Source of the DNA: CAZDDI01 sp964504195
Lineage (GTDB): Bacteria; Chloroflexota; Anaerolineae; B4-G1; SLSP01
Assembly: GCA_964504195.1 (NCBI GenBank)
Contig: CAZDDI010000036.1
Span: forward strand, 1 to 42,214
DNA: 42,214 nucleotides
Reading direction: 5' to 3'
The translations under genes and the position numbers were made by a program. Below are positions 33,108 to 40,112 of the stretch, in pieces (within the stretch, counting starts at the first letter, position 1; the number at the start of each line of letters is the position of its first letter). The notes below the pieces were generated by a model. It made no database searches and was not told the DNA's origin. It worked only from the letters and a program-made list of their open reading frames with translations.

Positions 33108-33509
33108 ACTACTCCTTGATTGGAATAAGTTTTATCAACTGTCTAACCGCCCGTACGGCTGCACAAACCTGGCAGAGGCCTCGGCCAGGTACAAGGCTCA
33201 ACTCGCCAACCTTCCTCACTCGTTTTTTCCCAAGATACCGTGCCGTAACGTGGTTGGTAATTACCATTTTTTAGACAGAGTTGACCGAATTATTTATTCA
33301 CCTGTCTGGGATATGTAAGGTTGTAAAAAATATCCCCTACGTTATGGCTAATCTCAATCATAGCATCGAGAGATTAAAAAGCAATTACCCGTTGGGACAC
33401 TACGCTTTTCCCCAACCCTATACAAGCGAGCCCCTCACAACCGCCCCACTATATCTAGGGGATGAGACTTACTTCCTAACCAAGTCTATACTTGAAAAGC
33501 ACCCTTAGC

Positions 33510-33560
33510 TGTGGATAACTAGCCCTTTTCAGTGGATAACTAGGCACGAGGCGTGGAGAA
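33510..33560 (-). promoter_or_regulatory. three DnaA boxes phased at 21 bp
   Basis: TGTGGATAA (33510-33518) is a perfect DnaA box read on the minus strand. AGTGGATAA (33531-33539) has one mismatch and CGTGGAGAA (33552-33560) two. Starts are exactly 21 bp apart, two helical turns, which would place DnaA on one face of the DNA. Confidence 0.8.
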
Positions 33561-33653
33561 CTACCCATAAGTGACGACTAAAGCTGAACTTATTCGTTGC
33601 GCCAAACACGGTTGAACAACCCGGTCACTATCCAAAACACACCAGAGCACGAT

Positions 33654-33662
33654 TTGTCCACA
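33654..33662 (+). promoter_or_regulatory. single DnaA box, one mismatch
   Basis: TTGTCCACA differs from TTATCCACA at position 3 only. It lies between the phased group and the unwinding element. A weaker candidate, CTATCCAAA, is at 33628-33636. Confidence 0.6.
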
Positions 33663-33738
33663 AGCAACAATCCCGCCCTACCCGTATATCTAGTGACCCG
33701 ATGCCCCCCCATCACCTATGTATAGGGGGCTATCCAAG

Positions 33739-33805
33739 TTATCCCCACAATCCACCGCTCTACTAAGACGACTACTTATACTTATTATTATATTACTGAA
33801 ACATG
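33739..33805 (+). promoter_or_regulatory. DnaA box, GC spacer, DnaA-trio and AT-rich unwinding element
   Basis: TTATCCCCA (33739-33747, one mismatch) and an overlapping half box AATCCAC are followed by a short CG-rich CCGCTC. Then comes TACTAAGACGACTACTTATA with CTTATTATTATATTA (33761-33795), readable as CTA/CTT/ATT triplets. The order and orientation match the Bacillus subtilis basal unwinding system, as I recall it (two boxes, CCC, TACTATTACTTCTACTA, AT-rich). Confidence 0.75.
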
Positions 33806-33968
33806 ATATTCCCGATTTGTAAAAAAAACTCATTGTATATTAAACAGTAATTACGTAGCTTATTCCATTAAACGATTTTTAAGAAATGAGATCAGAATCA
33901 GTGGCGTAATTGGGGGGGCAAAAAGTCGTGTTTCTAAGAGTGTTTTTAGCGGCTAAAGCCGCCAAGTT

Positions 33969-34054
33969 CGTTTGGAGTCGGTGTTCCAAACGGCAGATGA
34001 AACAATCTCAATTATGAGCGAGCTGGCTTCGCCGCAGTCAGCTCGCAATGATAA
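33969..34054. repeat. partial copy of the TTGTCATTGCGAG element
   Basis: Contains CGTTTGGA (33969-33976) paired with TCCAAACG (33985-33992), CAATCTCA, CGCAGTCAGCTCGCAATGA and ATAA, in the order of the 26261-26364 element but lacking its left end. It separates the unwinding region from the rpsT promoter. Confidence 0.55.
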
Positions 34055-34099
34055 CCAGAGATGTGTCTGAACAGTTACGAATCATTTTTCTTATTCTAC

Positions 34100-34127
34100 T
34101 GGACAAAAATCAGAAATCGAGTATACT
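34100..34127 (+). promoter_or_regulatory. rpsT promoter
   Basis: TGGACA (34100-34105), a 16-bp spacer and TATACT (34122-34127). The leader would be about 55 nt, with GGAGG eight bases before the GTG start. S20 synthesis is autoregulated through its leader in E. coli; nothing specific was recognised here. Confidence 0.65.
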
Positions 34128-34187
34128 TGCCAATCGCAGTATGCCTAATGTAAGTGATATGAACGAGAAGTTTTTGGAGGAATAAGC

Positions 34188-34460
34188 GTGGCAAATACTA
34201 AATCTGCCAAGAAACAAATTCGGAATTCTTACCGGAAGTGGTTGCACAATCGTTATGCTAAGGGTAAGATGCGGGCTGCTCTCAAGCAGGTGCGTCAGGC
34301 TATCGTGGCGGGCGATGCGGTACAGGCACAATCTTTGATGCCCGCCGCTGCCAGTCAGTTGGATAAGGCCGCCAAGAAGAATATCATTCATAAAAACAAG
34401 GCTGCCCGTCTGAAGTCCCGCTTGATGCAGAAAATCAACGCGATCCAAAAGACCGCGTAG
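34188..34460 (+). CDS. rpsT: 30S ribosomal protein S20
   Basis: A 90-residue basic, all-helical primary 16S rRNA-binding protein. The family opening ANTKSAKKQIRNSYRKWLHN and the rest (VRQAIVAGDAVQAQSLMPAA, KKNIIHKNKAARLKSRLMQK) match S20 over its full length. The start is GTG 34188 with GGAGG upstream, which fits the family; GTG starts are common for rpsT. It is a single gene, the first to the right of the proposed origin, transcribed away from it, so it is among the earliest replicated genes and has high dosage in fast growth. Confidence 0.95.
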   Translation: MANTKSAKKQIRNSYRKWLHNRYAKGKMRAALKQVRQAIVAGDAVQAQSLMPAAASQLDKAAKKNIIHKNKAARLKSRLMQKINAIQKTA

Positions 34461-34469
34461 CGTTTTCCC

Positions 34470-34487
34470 AAGCGTTTTTAGACGCTT
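34470..34487 (+). terminator. rpsT terminator hairpin
   Basis: AAGCGT (34470-34475) pairs with ACGCTT (34482-34487), followed by TTTATAGGCCTTTT. A short, weak stem, but correctly placed 10 bp after the stop. Confidence 0.5.
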
Positions 34488-34505
34488 TTATAGGCCTTTT
34501 AATGC

Positions 34506-34538
34506 CATAGGCGAGGTCACATCGCGACCTCGCCTATG
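34506..34538. terminator. 13-bp-arm hairpin between rpsT and S41 gene
   Basis: CATAGGCGAGGTC (34506-34518) and GACCTCGCCTATG (34526-34538) match perfectly with a 7-nt loop, between convergent genes. T-rich sequence lies on the left side, so it suits leftward transcripts from the S41 operon and probably works both ways. Confidence 0.75.
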
Positions 34539-34557
34539 TGTGTTGCCTGGGGCAGGC

Positions 34558-35871
34558 TTATGGTGTAGCTTGTAACGCCTCAAGCGCCGCTTGGAGGCCT
34601 GGATCGTAAGAGTCGCTGATGTCTTCCCAGCGGGCGAGCGCGAGGATGTCTGGCTGTACCCCCACGCCCTCCCAGTACGCCCCATCTACTGGGACGAAGG
34701 TCTCCTGTGCCAGCCACAGGCGCGAGCCGTCCTTGAGATCGTAGAGATACACCGTTTCGACGTTGCCTGCTGTGGGTTCGCCCACAAGTAGGGCGCGTTC
34801 TACCGCTTGTAATGCTCCACTGAATACTTCTCCATAACTTGCCGTCTCCGGCCCGATGAGAATCACCAACGGCAAGGTTTGGCTGTCCCCTAACGGCGCC
34901 GGTTGGACTTCGAGTGGCCGTATTTCATCGCCGCGCGCCAAGAAGTGCCCCACGTTCCCCTCAACGAAGAGCGCCAGCAGTGGGTAGAGCTGTGTGAAGG
35001 CACCTCCACCGTTGATGCGCATATCAATCACCCAGCCGATGATCGGCCCTTCCGCTAGCAGAGATTCCATTGTGGTGATGGCGCGCTTGGCGACACCCGT
35101 ATCCCAGAATGTGGGAATCAGGATGTAGCCGACATCGCCAAGTGGGGTGGCGATGCGCCGGGCTGGTGTGGGCAGCTGTGCCTGGATGCGCGCGCGTTGT
35201 GCCGTTACCTGACGGGGGGGGCTTCCGGGCGTTTGTACGGTGAGGGTGACGGGGGTCCCTTCTGGGCCACTGATTAGATCGAGGTTGTCGTAGCCGTTGA
35301 GGTCACAGCAGGCAGGAGTCCCGTCAATTTCCAGGATTCGGTCGTGAGCGCGGATGCCGACGGCCTCGGCGGGGCTGTCGGGGAAAGTAAGCAGCACCAC
35401 CGCATAGGATTGCTCCTTTGGAACGGTCAAATAGACGCCGATGCCGACATAATCCAGATTACCGCTCAAACTCTGGTCCTCGTCACGGGCCTGCTCCGGC
35501 GTGAGGAAGCCTGAATGCTGGTCATCCAGTCGTTCAATCATCTCTTGCATCAATAACCAGAAATCTTCGTCGCTGGTGGCCTGTGCTACGCGAGGCGTGA
35601 ACTCGTCCCGCACTGCGTCCCAGTCCACGCCGTTGTAATCGTTGTAAACGTAGTTCTCGCGCACCAGCTCCCAGATTTCGATAAAGGGTTGCTCGTAACG
35701 TACCGGAGATCGCGTGATAGATGGCGTGGTGAGCGCTACCGTTGGTGTCGCTGGCGGCGCAGTAGGTGTGCTACGCCAGGGCGCGCAGGCCAGGCTCACG
35801 ATCAACAGCAGTAACAACCAATAACGCTGTGGAGTGGGTTGCATATTGTTTTGTCCGCAATTTTTACGCAT
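34558..35871 (-). CDS. S41-family (C-terminal processing-like) peptidase, lipoprotein
   Basis: A secreted serine peptidase-like protein of 437 residues. The N terminus has a signal segment LLLLLIVSLAC that fits a lipobox, then a Thr/Pro linker. A helical N domain (FIEIWELVRENYVYNDYNGV) is followed by a PDZ domain (VGIGVYLTVPKEQSYAVVLL, GIRAHDRILEIDG) and the S41 core, with the likely catalytic Ser in PETASYGEVFSGALQ. Where CtpA enzymes have the general-base Lys, this reads VGEPTAGNVETV, so the Lys is missing and a tricorn-like Ser/His/Glu arrangement, or no activity, is possible. The start is uncertain: 35871 overlaps the previous stop by 8 bp, while ATG 35844 avoids overlap and has GGA nine bases upstream. 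Confidence 0.82.
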   Translation of the reverse strand: MRKNCGQNNMQPTPQRYWLLLLLIVSLACAPWRSTPTAPPATPTVALTTPSITRSPVRYEQPFIEIWELVRENYVYNDYNGVDWDAVRDEFTPRVAQATSDEDFWLLMQEMIERLDDQHSGFLTPEQARDEDQSLSGNLDYVGIGVYLTVPKEQSYAVVLLTFPDSPAEAVGIRAHDRILEIDGTPACCDLNGYDNLDLISGPEGTPVTLTVQTPGSPPRQVTAQRARIQAQLPTPARRIATPLGDVGYILIPTFWDTGVAKRAITTMESLLAEGPIIGWVIDMRINGGGAFTQLYPLLALFVEGNVGHFLARGDEIRPLEVQPAPLGDSQTLPLVILIGPETASYGEVFSGALQAVERALLVGEPTAGNVETVYLYDLKDGSRLWLAQETFVPVDGAYWEGVGVQPDILALARWEDISDSYDPGLQAALEALQATP

Positions 35872-36229
35872 TACGGTTTTGCGCCTTCCACCAGGCGGCA
35901 ATGTGGTTGACGCGGGCATTCTGAGCGCGCGCCCACTGTTTAGGCGTGAGGATCTTCCAGCGGCGTTGCTCTTCAGGTGGGGCTGGCGCGGGCTGCACAC
36001 GGCCCTCCTCCACCAGCCGGGCAAAGAGCGCCTGGAAGCGTTCGATGAGTTCTTCTTCGGTGAAGACTTTGCTCTCGCGGTAAGCTTCCAGTCCCAATGC
36101 CTCGATGCAGGCGGCGGTCTCCTCGATCAACAATTCCAGCGGCTCATAGCTGATACCCCAGGCGTAAAACGGATCGAGCGGCATCGAGCCAAATTCCATC
36201 GGTGAAGGCGGGCGGGGTGTGGTATGCAT
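35864..36229 (-). CDS. small conserved-looking protein between capA and S41 genes, unknown
   Basis: A 121-residue soluble protein I do not recognise. It is acidic in the middle (EPLELLIEETAACIEALGLE, EEELIERFQALFARLVEEG), predicting helices, and basic and Trp-rich at the end (RRWKILTPKQWARAQNARVN, HIAAWWKAQNR). The pattern could suit a small regulator or a partner of the adjacent S41 or CapA protein. It begins directly after the CapA stop and overlaps the S41 start at 35871 if that start is used, so the three are likely one transcript. Gene status is supported by the tight packing and normal codon use. Confidence 0.7.
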   Translation of the reverse strand: MHTTPRPPSPMEFGSMPLDPFYAWGISYEPLELLIEETAACIEALGLEAYRESKVFTEEELIERFQALFARLVEEGRVQPAPAPPEEQRRWKILTPKQWARAQNARVNHIAAWWKAQNRNA

Positions 36230-37891
36230 TTATTCCTCCGGGCTTAGGTCGTACATCATTTGTAAAAAGTCGCGGCGTTCGGCCTCCGTCATCGGGCGGG
36301 GTTGGCCGTATTCGTAGAGCAGCGCGGTGCGCAGTTCGATGTTGAGCAGCTGCTCTTCATAAAAAGTATAACGGACAATAAACATCTGGCGCGTTCCCAG
36401 GCTCCACATCTGGTCGAAGAAGAAGTTGCCAGGGCCGTAGTGGATGAAGGCGTCATTGCGGAACTCGAAGGTCTGCGCTTGATGTGCCTGGCTGCCGTGG
36501 ACGATGGCTGCGCCGGCTCGCGCGAAATCGCGGAAGTCCCAGAGCTGGTTGGCGGTAGGGTAGTATTCGTAGGTCTCCAGGTATTGCAGCGTGACAATGG
36601 GTTGGTAGCCCGCTTCGCGCAACGCGGCGACCTCTTCTTTCATGCGCGCATAATCGCAGGGCGCGGAGCCGGGCCGGGTCTCGGTGGCTTGCCCGTAAGC
36701 CGGGCCGATGGGATTGCAGCCGATGAAAGCGATGTGGTTGCCGTTGTGGGTGATGGTGAGCGGGCGGGTGGCGTCCACCAGATCGTAGCCGCCGCCGAAC
36801 CACTGCCAACCGCGCTCGCGATACATATCCAGCGAGTGGGTAATCCATTCGTGGCCTTTATCGGCCAGATGGTTGCCGGTAAGCTCCACAATATTGACGC
36901 CGATTTCCTCTAGCAGTGCGATGTAGCTGTCGTTGGAGCAGAAAGACATGGTGCCGCTGCCTTCTGCCACGCAGTCGGGGCGGAAGGAGACTTCGTTGCT
37001 GATATGGACAAAGTCGGCATCTTCGAACCAGTGCTTGATTTCTTGTGCCGGGTAGGTGACGCCTTTGGCGTCCATGAGCAAGCCGGTGGCGCGGGTCATC
37101 GCGGTGACGCCGGTCATAGCAAGGATGGTCATGGCCTCTTCGTTGCGGTTGCTCAGGGTTGCCGGTTCGAGCGACAGCAGCGCGAAGGTCTCCGGGCGCG
37201 CGGGGCTGTTCAGGTAGAGCGGCAAGGTGAGGGGATAGGCGGCGGCGTCCCAGTTCTTTTCTGTGAGCAGGAAGCCATCGAGCCGCAGCAGCTTCCAACG
37301 GGCGGTGAGCGCGTCGAAGGGTAACAGCGCCCTGCTGCCGGTGGCTGCGGTTGCGGCGTAGATCTCGGCGGCGGCGACGCTGCGCACGTTGCTTGTGGGT
37401 TCGCCCCACAGCGTGACCAGGGCGCGCAGCGTGTCCGTCGTGACTAGCAATGGGGTAGCGGCTGCGCCGCTCCACTGCGCCTGGAGATCGGCGCTGGTGG
37501 TTTCGTCATCCAACGAATAGAAGGGCGCCCCCACGGCATACGTCCATGCGCCTACCAGCTGGGCGTTAGGGCCGGCGACGGTGTCGAGCCATACATCGGC
37601 GAGGGGGGCATCCGCGCGCCAGGCAAAATGTGCCGGATCAGCCTCTACGAGCGCCTGTAGGCGTGTGCAAGCACCTGCAGGGGTATGTGGCGTGCAACCT
37701 ACGGTGAGGGGGAACGCCGGTGTGGGAGTGGGCGAGGGTGTCGGTGTAGCGACGGGCGTAGGGGTAGCGGTGGGGTGTGGCGTGCGGGTGGCTGTAGGCG
37801 TCGGTTGGGGGGCAAACGGCGTGAGCGTACATCCGGCGAGCAGCAGCAAAGCCAGTAGCCCGGCGATGCGTGAGCGTATGTATATCGGCAT
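36230..37891 (-). CDS. CapA-like (poly-gamma-glutamate synthesis) metallophosphatase-type lipoprotein
   Basis: A 553-residue surface protein. A lipobox LLLLAGC ends near residue 21, then a Thr/Pro linker of about 30 residues. The N-terminal half (about 60-260) is an unknown domain. The C-terminal half resembles CapA/PgsA, a calcineurin-like fold: ISNEVSFRPDCVA, VNIVELTGNHLADKGHEW, AFIGCNPIGPAYG and IVHGSQAHQAQTFEFR, with YGPGNFFFDQM. These carry the expected Asn, His and Asp metal ligands. CapA proteins help make or export capsular poly-gamma-glutamate, but none of the other cap genes is here. The start at 37891 follows AGGAGG. The two following genes are close or overlapping. Confidence 0.85.
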   Translation of the reverse strand: MPIYIRSRIAGLLALLLLAGCTLTPFAPQPTPTATRTPHPTATPTPVATPTPSPTPTPAFPLTVGCTPHTPAGACTRLQALVEADPAHFAWRADAPLADVWLDTVAGPNAQLVGAWTYAVGAPFYSLDDETTSADLQAQWSGAAATPLLVTTDTLRALVTLWGEPTSNVRSVAAAEIYAATAATGSRALLPFDALTARWKLLRLDGFLLTEKNWDAAAYPLTLPLYLNSPARPETFALLSLEPATLSNRNEEAMTILAMTGVTAMTRATGLLMDAKGVTYPAQEIKHWFEDADFVHISNEVSFRPDCVAEGSGTMSFCSNDSYIALLEEIGVNIVELTGNHLADKGHEWITHSLDMYRERGWQWFGGGYDLVDATRPLTITHNGNHIAFIGCNPIGPAYGQATETRPGSAPCDYARMKEEVAALREAGYQPIVTLQYLETYEYYPTANQLWDFRDFARAGAAIVHGSQAHQAQTFEFRNDAFIHYGPGNFFFDQMWSLGTRQMFIVRYTFYEEQLLNIELRTALLYEYGQPRPMTEAERRDFLQMMYDLSPEE

Positions 37892-37996
37892 AGATCAACC
37901 TCCTGGATGACTCATTGTAGGAATTGTGTCCTGGGGGCATTGTGCTTGATATTGGCGAATTTGTCAACTTCAAAACGCATTTCTACGCAAGCAAGG

Positions 37997-38002
37997 TATA
38001 AT
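37997..38002 (+). promoter_or_regulatory. -10 element upstream of the MFS gene
   Basis: A perfect TATAAT lies 32 bp before the start at 38034; no good -35 is seen at the usual distance. The capA gene is divergent, 142 bp away. Confidence 0.4.
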
Positions 38003-38033
38003 GCCGCTTACTTTGTAGATGGGGGACTTGGGG

Positions 38034-39290
38034 ATGCGACAGTCGTTATGGTTTCGCGCATCGCGCCCGGTGCCGGAGGAACACCGGGATAATTTCGCGC
38101 ATCTGTATTGGGATGTGGCCTGGTTCGGCGTGCTGGCTGGCAGTGCGTTGGCTTTCGTGGCGGTGTTTGCGACCCGGCAGGGCGCCACGCCCGTTGAGGT
38201 AGGCTTGCTCAGCGCCGGGCCAGCCCTGTTGGGGCTGCTGCTCACCTTGCCCACCGGCCAGTGGTTGCGCGCCCGACCTTTAGGCGCAACCGTGTTTTGG
38301 ACATCGGTGCTATATCGGGTGTGGTATCTGGTCTGGGCACTCCTGCCGTTCCTGTTGCCCGCGCCAGGGCAAGTTTGGGCGCTTATCGCTATTGCGCTCT
38401 TGATGAGCCTGCCGGGAACGGCTTTGTCGGTGGGTTTCAACGCGCTTTTTGCCGCCGCCGTTCCTACCGAATGGCGCAGCTATGTTGCCGGAACGCGCAA
38501 TGCCCTGCTCGCCACCATGACCATTATCACCTCGCTGCTGTGTGGGTTTCTGCTTGAGCATTTGCCGTTTCCCCTGGGCTATCAGGCCGTCTTTGCGCTA
38601 GGATTTGTCGGTGGTGTCCTGAGCAGCTATCACCTCTGGTTTGTGCGCCCGCTGGACGAGCCGCGCACCCCGTTGCGGCAGGAATTGCACGCCCTGGTGC
38701 GCCACGTTCCGCGCCCGACCACCGCGCGGCGACTTATCCCTACCGATATGCTGCGCGGTGCGTATGGCCGCACCTTGCTGGGGCTGTGCGCCTTTCACTT
38801 GACGCACTTCACCGCAGCGACCATCTACCCGCTTTACATGGTACGCGCACTAGGCCTGAGCGATCAACAGATCAGCCTGGGAACAGCTTTGATTCAAACG
38901 ACATTGGCGTTAGGCTCGACCCAAATCTACCGCATTGCACCGCGCCTGGGCAATCAACGGCTCACCGCGCTCGGCGTACTGTTGATGAGCAGCTATCCGC
39001 TCTTGATGGCCTTGAGCCGGGGCGTAGGATTGTATCTCGTGGCCTCAGCCGTGGGGGGGCTGACCTGGGCGCTCACTGCGGGCGGATTGGGTAATTACTT
39101 GCTGGAGCGCATCCCTGCGGATGACCGGCCTGCGCATCTCACCTGGTACCACCTCACGCTAAATAGCGTCATTCTGCTCGGATCGTTGCTTGGCCCGTTG
39201 CTGGTCAATACACTAGGCCTGAGCACCGCTTTGCTGGTCTGCGCGGGGCTATACGCACTGGCCGGCGGCGTCATTTTGCGGCGGGGATAA
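38034..39290 (+). CDS. major facilitator superfamily transporter
   Basis: A 418-residue inner-membrane protein with about twelve hydrophobic helices and the 6+6 layout of MFS permeases. The N-terminal helix (DVAWFGVLAGSALAFVAVFA) and the loop RQGATPVEVGLLSAGPALLG are followed by a basic cytoplasmic loop in the middle (RHVPRPTTARRLIPTDMLRG). ATG 38034 is chosen as GGGGG lies eight bases before it; a start at 38019 has no SD. It stands alone, divergent from the CapA operon. No substrate-specific motif was recognised; sugar or drug export are equal guesses. Confidence 0.85.
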   Translation: MRQSLWFRASRPVPEEHRDNFAHLYWDVAWFGVLAGSALAFVAVFATRQGATPVEVGLLSAGPALLGLLLTLPTGQWLRARPLGATVFWTSVLYRVWYLVWALLPFLLPAPGQVWALIAIALLMSLPGTALSVGFNALFAAAVPTEWRSYVAGTRNALLATMTIITSLLCGFLLEHLPFPLGYQAVFALGFVGGVLSSYHLWFVRPLDEPRTPLRQELHALVRHVPRPTTARRLIPTDMLRGAYGRTLLGLCAFHLTHFTAATIYPLYMVRALGLSDQQISLGTALIQTTLALGSTQIYRIAPRLGNQRLTALGVLLMSSYPLLMALSRGVGLYLVASAVGGLTWALTAGGLGNYLLERIPADDRPAHLTWYHLTLNSVILLGSLLGPLLVNTLGLSTALLVCAGLYALAGGVILRRG

Positions 39291-39623
39291 CCCAGTTGCA
39301 GCCAGGGCGGTTTAGCCTATACTAAGAACCTATCTGACAATTCATCAAGGCGTTGGTTGAGCCTGCCGAAACCAGCGCCGGGTCTCGACAGGCGGTGGGT
39401 GAGCCTGTCGAACCCCACCATCGGCGGAATTATCGGATAGGTACTAAATGTAAGACCCGTGTCATTACGTTAAGACCTGGCAGGTTTCGTCCAAATTGGG
39501 TTGGGCAGTATTCTACCGGTGAATAACGACGTTTTGTAGACTCAAGGTCTTGAAACCTGCCAGGTTTATGCCTTCCATACATGTGAAACAGACGCCCCAC
39601 GGTGATATTTTCGGAGATTGCCC
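39291..39623. other. 333-bp repeat-filled region before the two-gene unit
   Basis: Contains a hairpin TCGACAGGC (39385-39393) with GCCTGTCGA (39403-39411) and loop GGTGGGTGA, and the ACCTGGCAGGTTTC element with inverted ends (39475-39565). No gene was recognised. SD GGAG (39613-39616) belongs to the next gene. Confidence 0.65.
39475..39565. repeat. 91-bp element with 14-bp inverted ends, left copy
   Basis: ACCTGGCAGGTTTC (39475-39488) and GAAACCTGCCAGGT (39552-39565) are perfect inverted repeats. Its inner 70 bp (39481-39550) are repeated in the same orientation at 42092-42161 with roughly 10 differences, including a block TACCGGTGAATAACGACGTT without change. Confidence 0.8.
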
Positions 39624-40112
39624 ATGACACTTTCAACCCCATTGCGTACAGATGCCCAAGTCCAACGGCCCTGGGCGCTCATTGTATTGACGATGTTGCT
39701 GTTTGTGCAAGCCGCCGGATTTGTAGGTCTGGCTCTGTGGAGCGCCGGGCTGAATTTGCCCCTGTGGGAGCTCTCCCTGCCCTACTTCGATCTGGCCTGG
39801 CCGGAACATCAGCTCTGGAGTCGGCTGGCTATGGGATTGGCCGGGTTGACCCTGCTCGCGGCAGTGAGCCTACTGTTGTTACGCCGCCGGGCCTGGGTGC
39901 TGGGCTGTCTGGTGCAGTGCGCTACCCTGGCACTAGGGTTGGGCTTACGTTTCAGCTCCGTCTACGATTTCAGCGGGCGCACGTTGCATAGTGTTGGCTT
40001 GTATGTGATGTTGGGTTTCTCTGTGGTGCAAGTCATTTATTTGCACACCCGTGATGTGCAGGCAGCCCTGGCCTCGGCTGCTTATCGCCGGGCGCGGGAG
40101 GGCCGCACATGA
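39624..40112 (+). CDS. small four-helix membrane protein, unknown
   Basis: A 162-residue protein with four hydrophobic segments (WALIVLTMLLFVQAAGFVGL; about residues 69-94; AWVLGCLVQCATLALGLGL; about 120-140), predicting a polytopic inner-membrane protein with the N terminus inside. I do not recognise the family. ATG 39624 is chosen, with GGAG seven bases upstream. Its stop overlaps the next gene's start (ATGA), so it is translationally coupled to the Vps62-like protein, probably as a membrane partner. The pair is bounded by copies of a 70-bp direct repeat. Confidence 0.7.
   Translation: MTLSTPLRTDAQVQRPWALIVLTMLLFVQAAGFVGLALWSAGLNLPLWELSLPYFDLAWPEHQLWSRLAMGLAGLTLLAAVSLLLLRRRAWVLGCLVQCATLALGLGLRFSSVYDFSGRTLHSVGLYVMLGFSVVQVIYLHTRDVQAALASAAYRRAREGRT

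Larger units (their letters stand above)
33108..34187. other. oriC: 1.08-kb non-coding region, proposed chromosomal origin of replication
   Basis: The longest gene-free stretch in the window. A left part (33108-33500) has small hairpins such as ACCTGGC (33167-33173) with GCCAGGT (33184-33190). The centre (33505-33870) has DnaA boxes and an AT-rich unwinding region. The right part (33950-34054) has a dispersed hairpin repeat, and then comes the rpsT promoter. Base skew changes sign between the two sides in sampled lines. An origin not next to dnaA is known in many bacteria. The short open frame at 33281-33508 does not look like a gene. Confidence 0.8.

Noticed and set aside
33281..33508. 75-codon open frame left of the DnaA boxes
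   Set aside because: No SD site, no recognisable domain, AT-rich composition unlike neighbours, and its end runs up to the DnaA boxes; more likely chance in non-coding DNA.
39430..39642. Minus-strand frame sharing the peptide STKRRYSPVEYCPTQF with one at 41816-42193
   Set aside because: The similarity comes from the 70-bp DNA repeat; no SD and no gene-like remainder.
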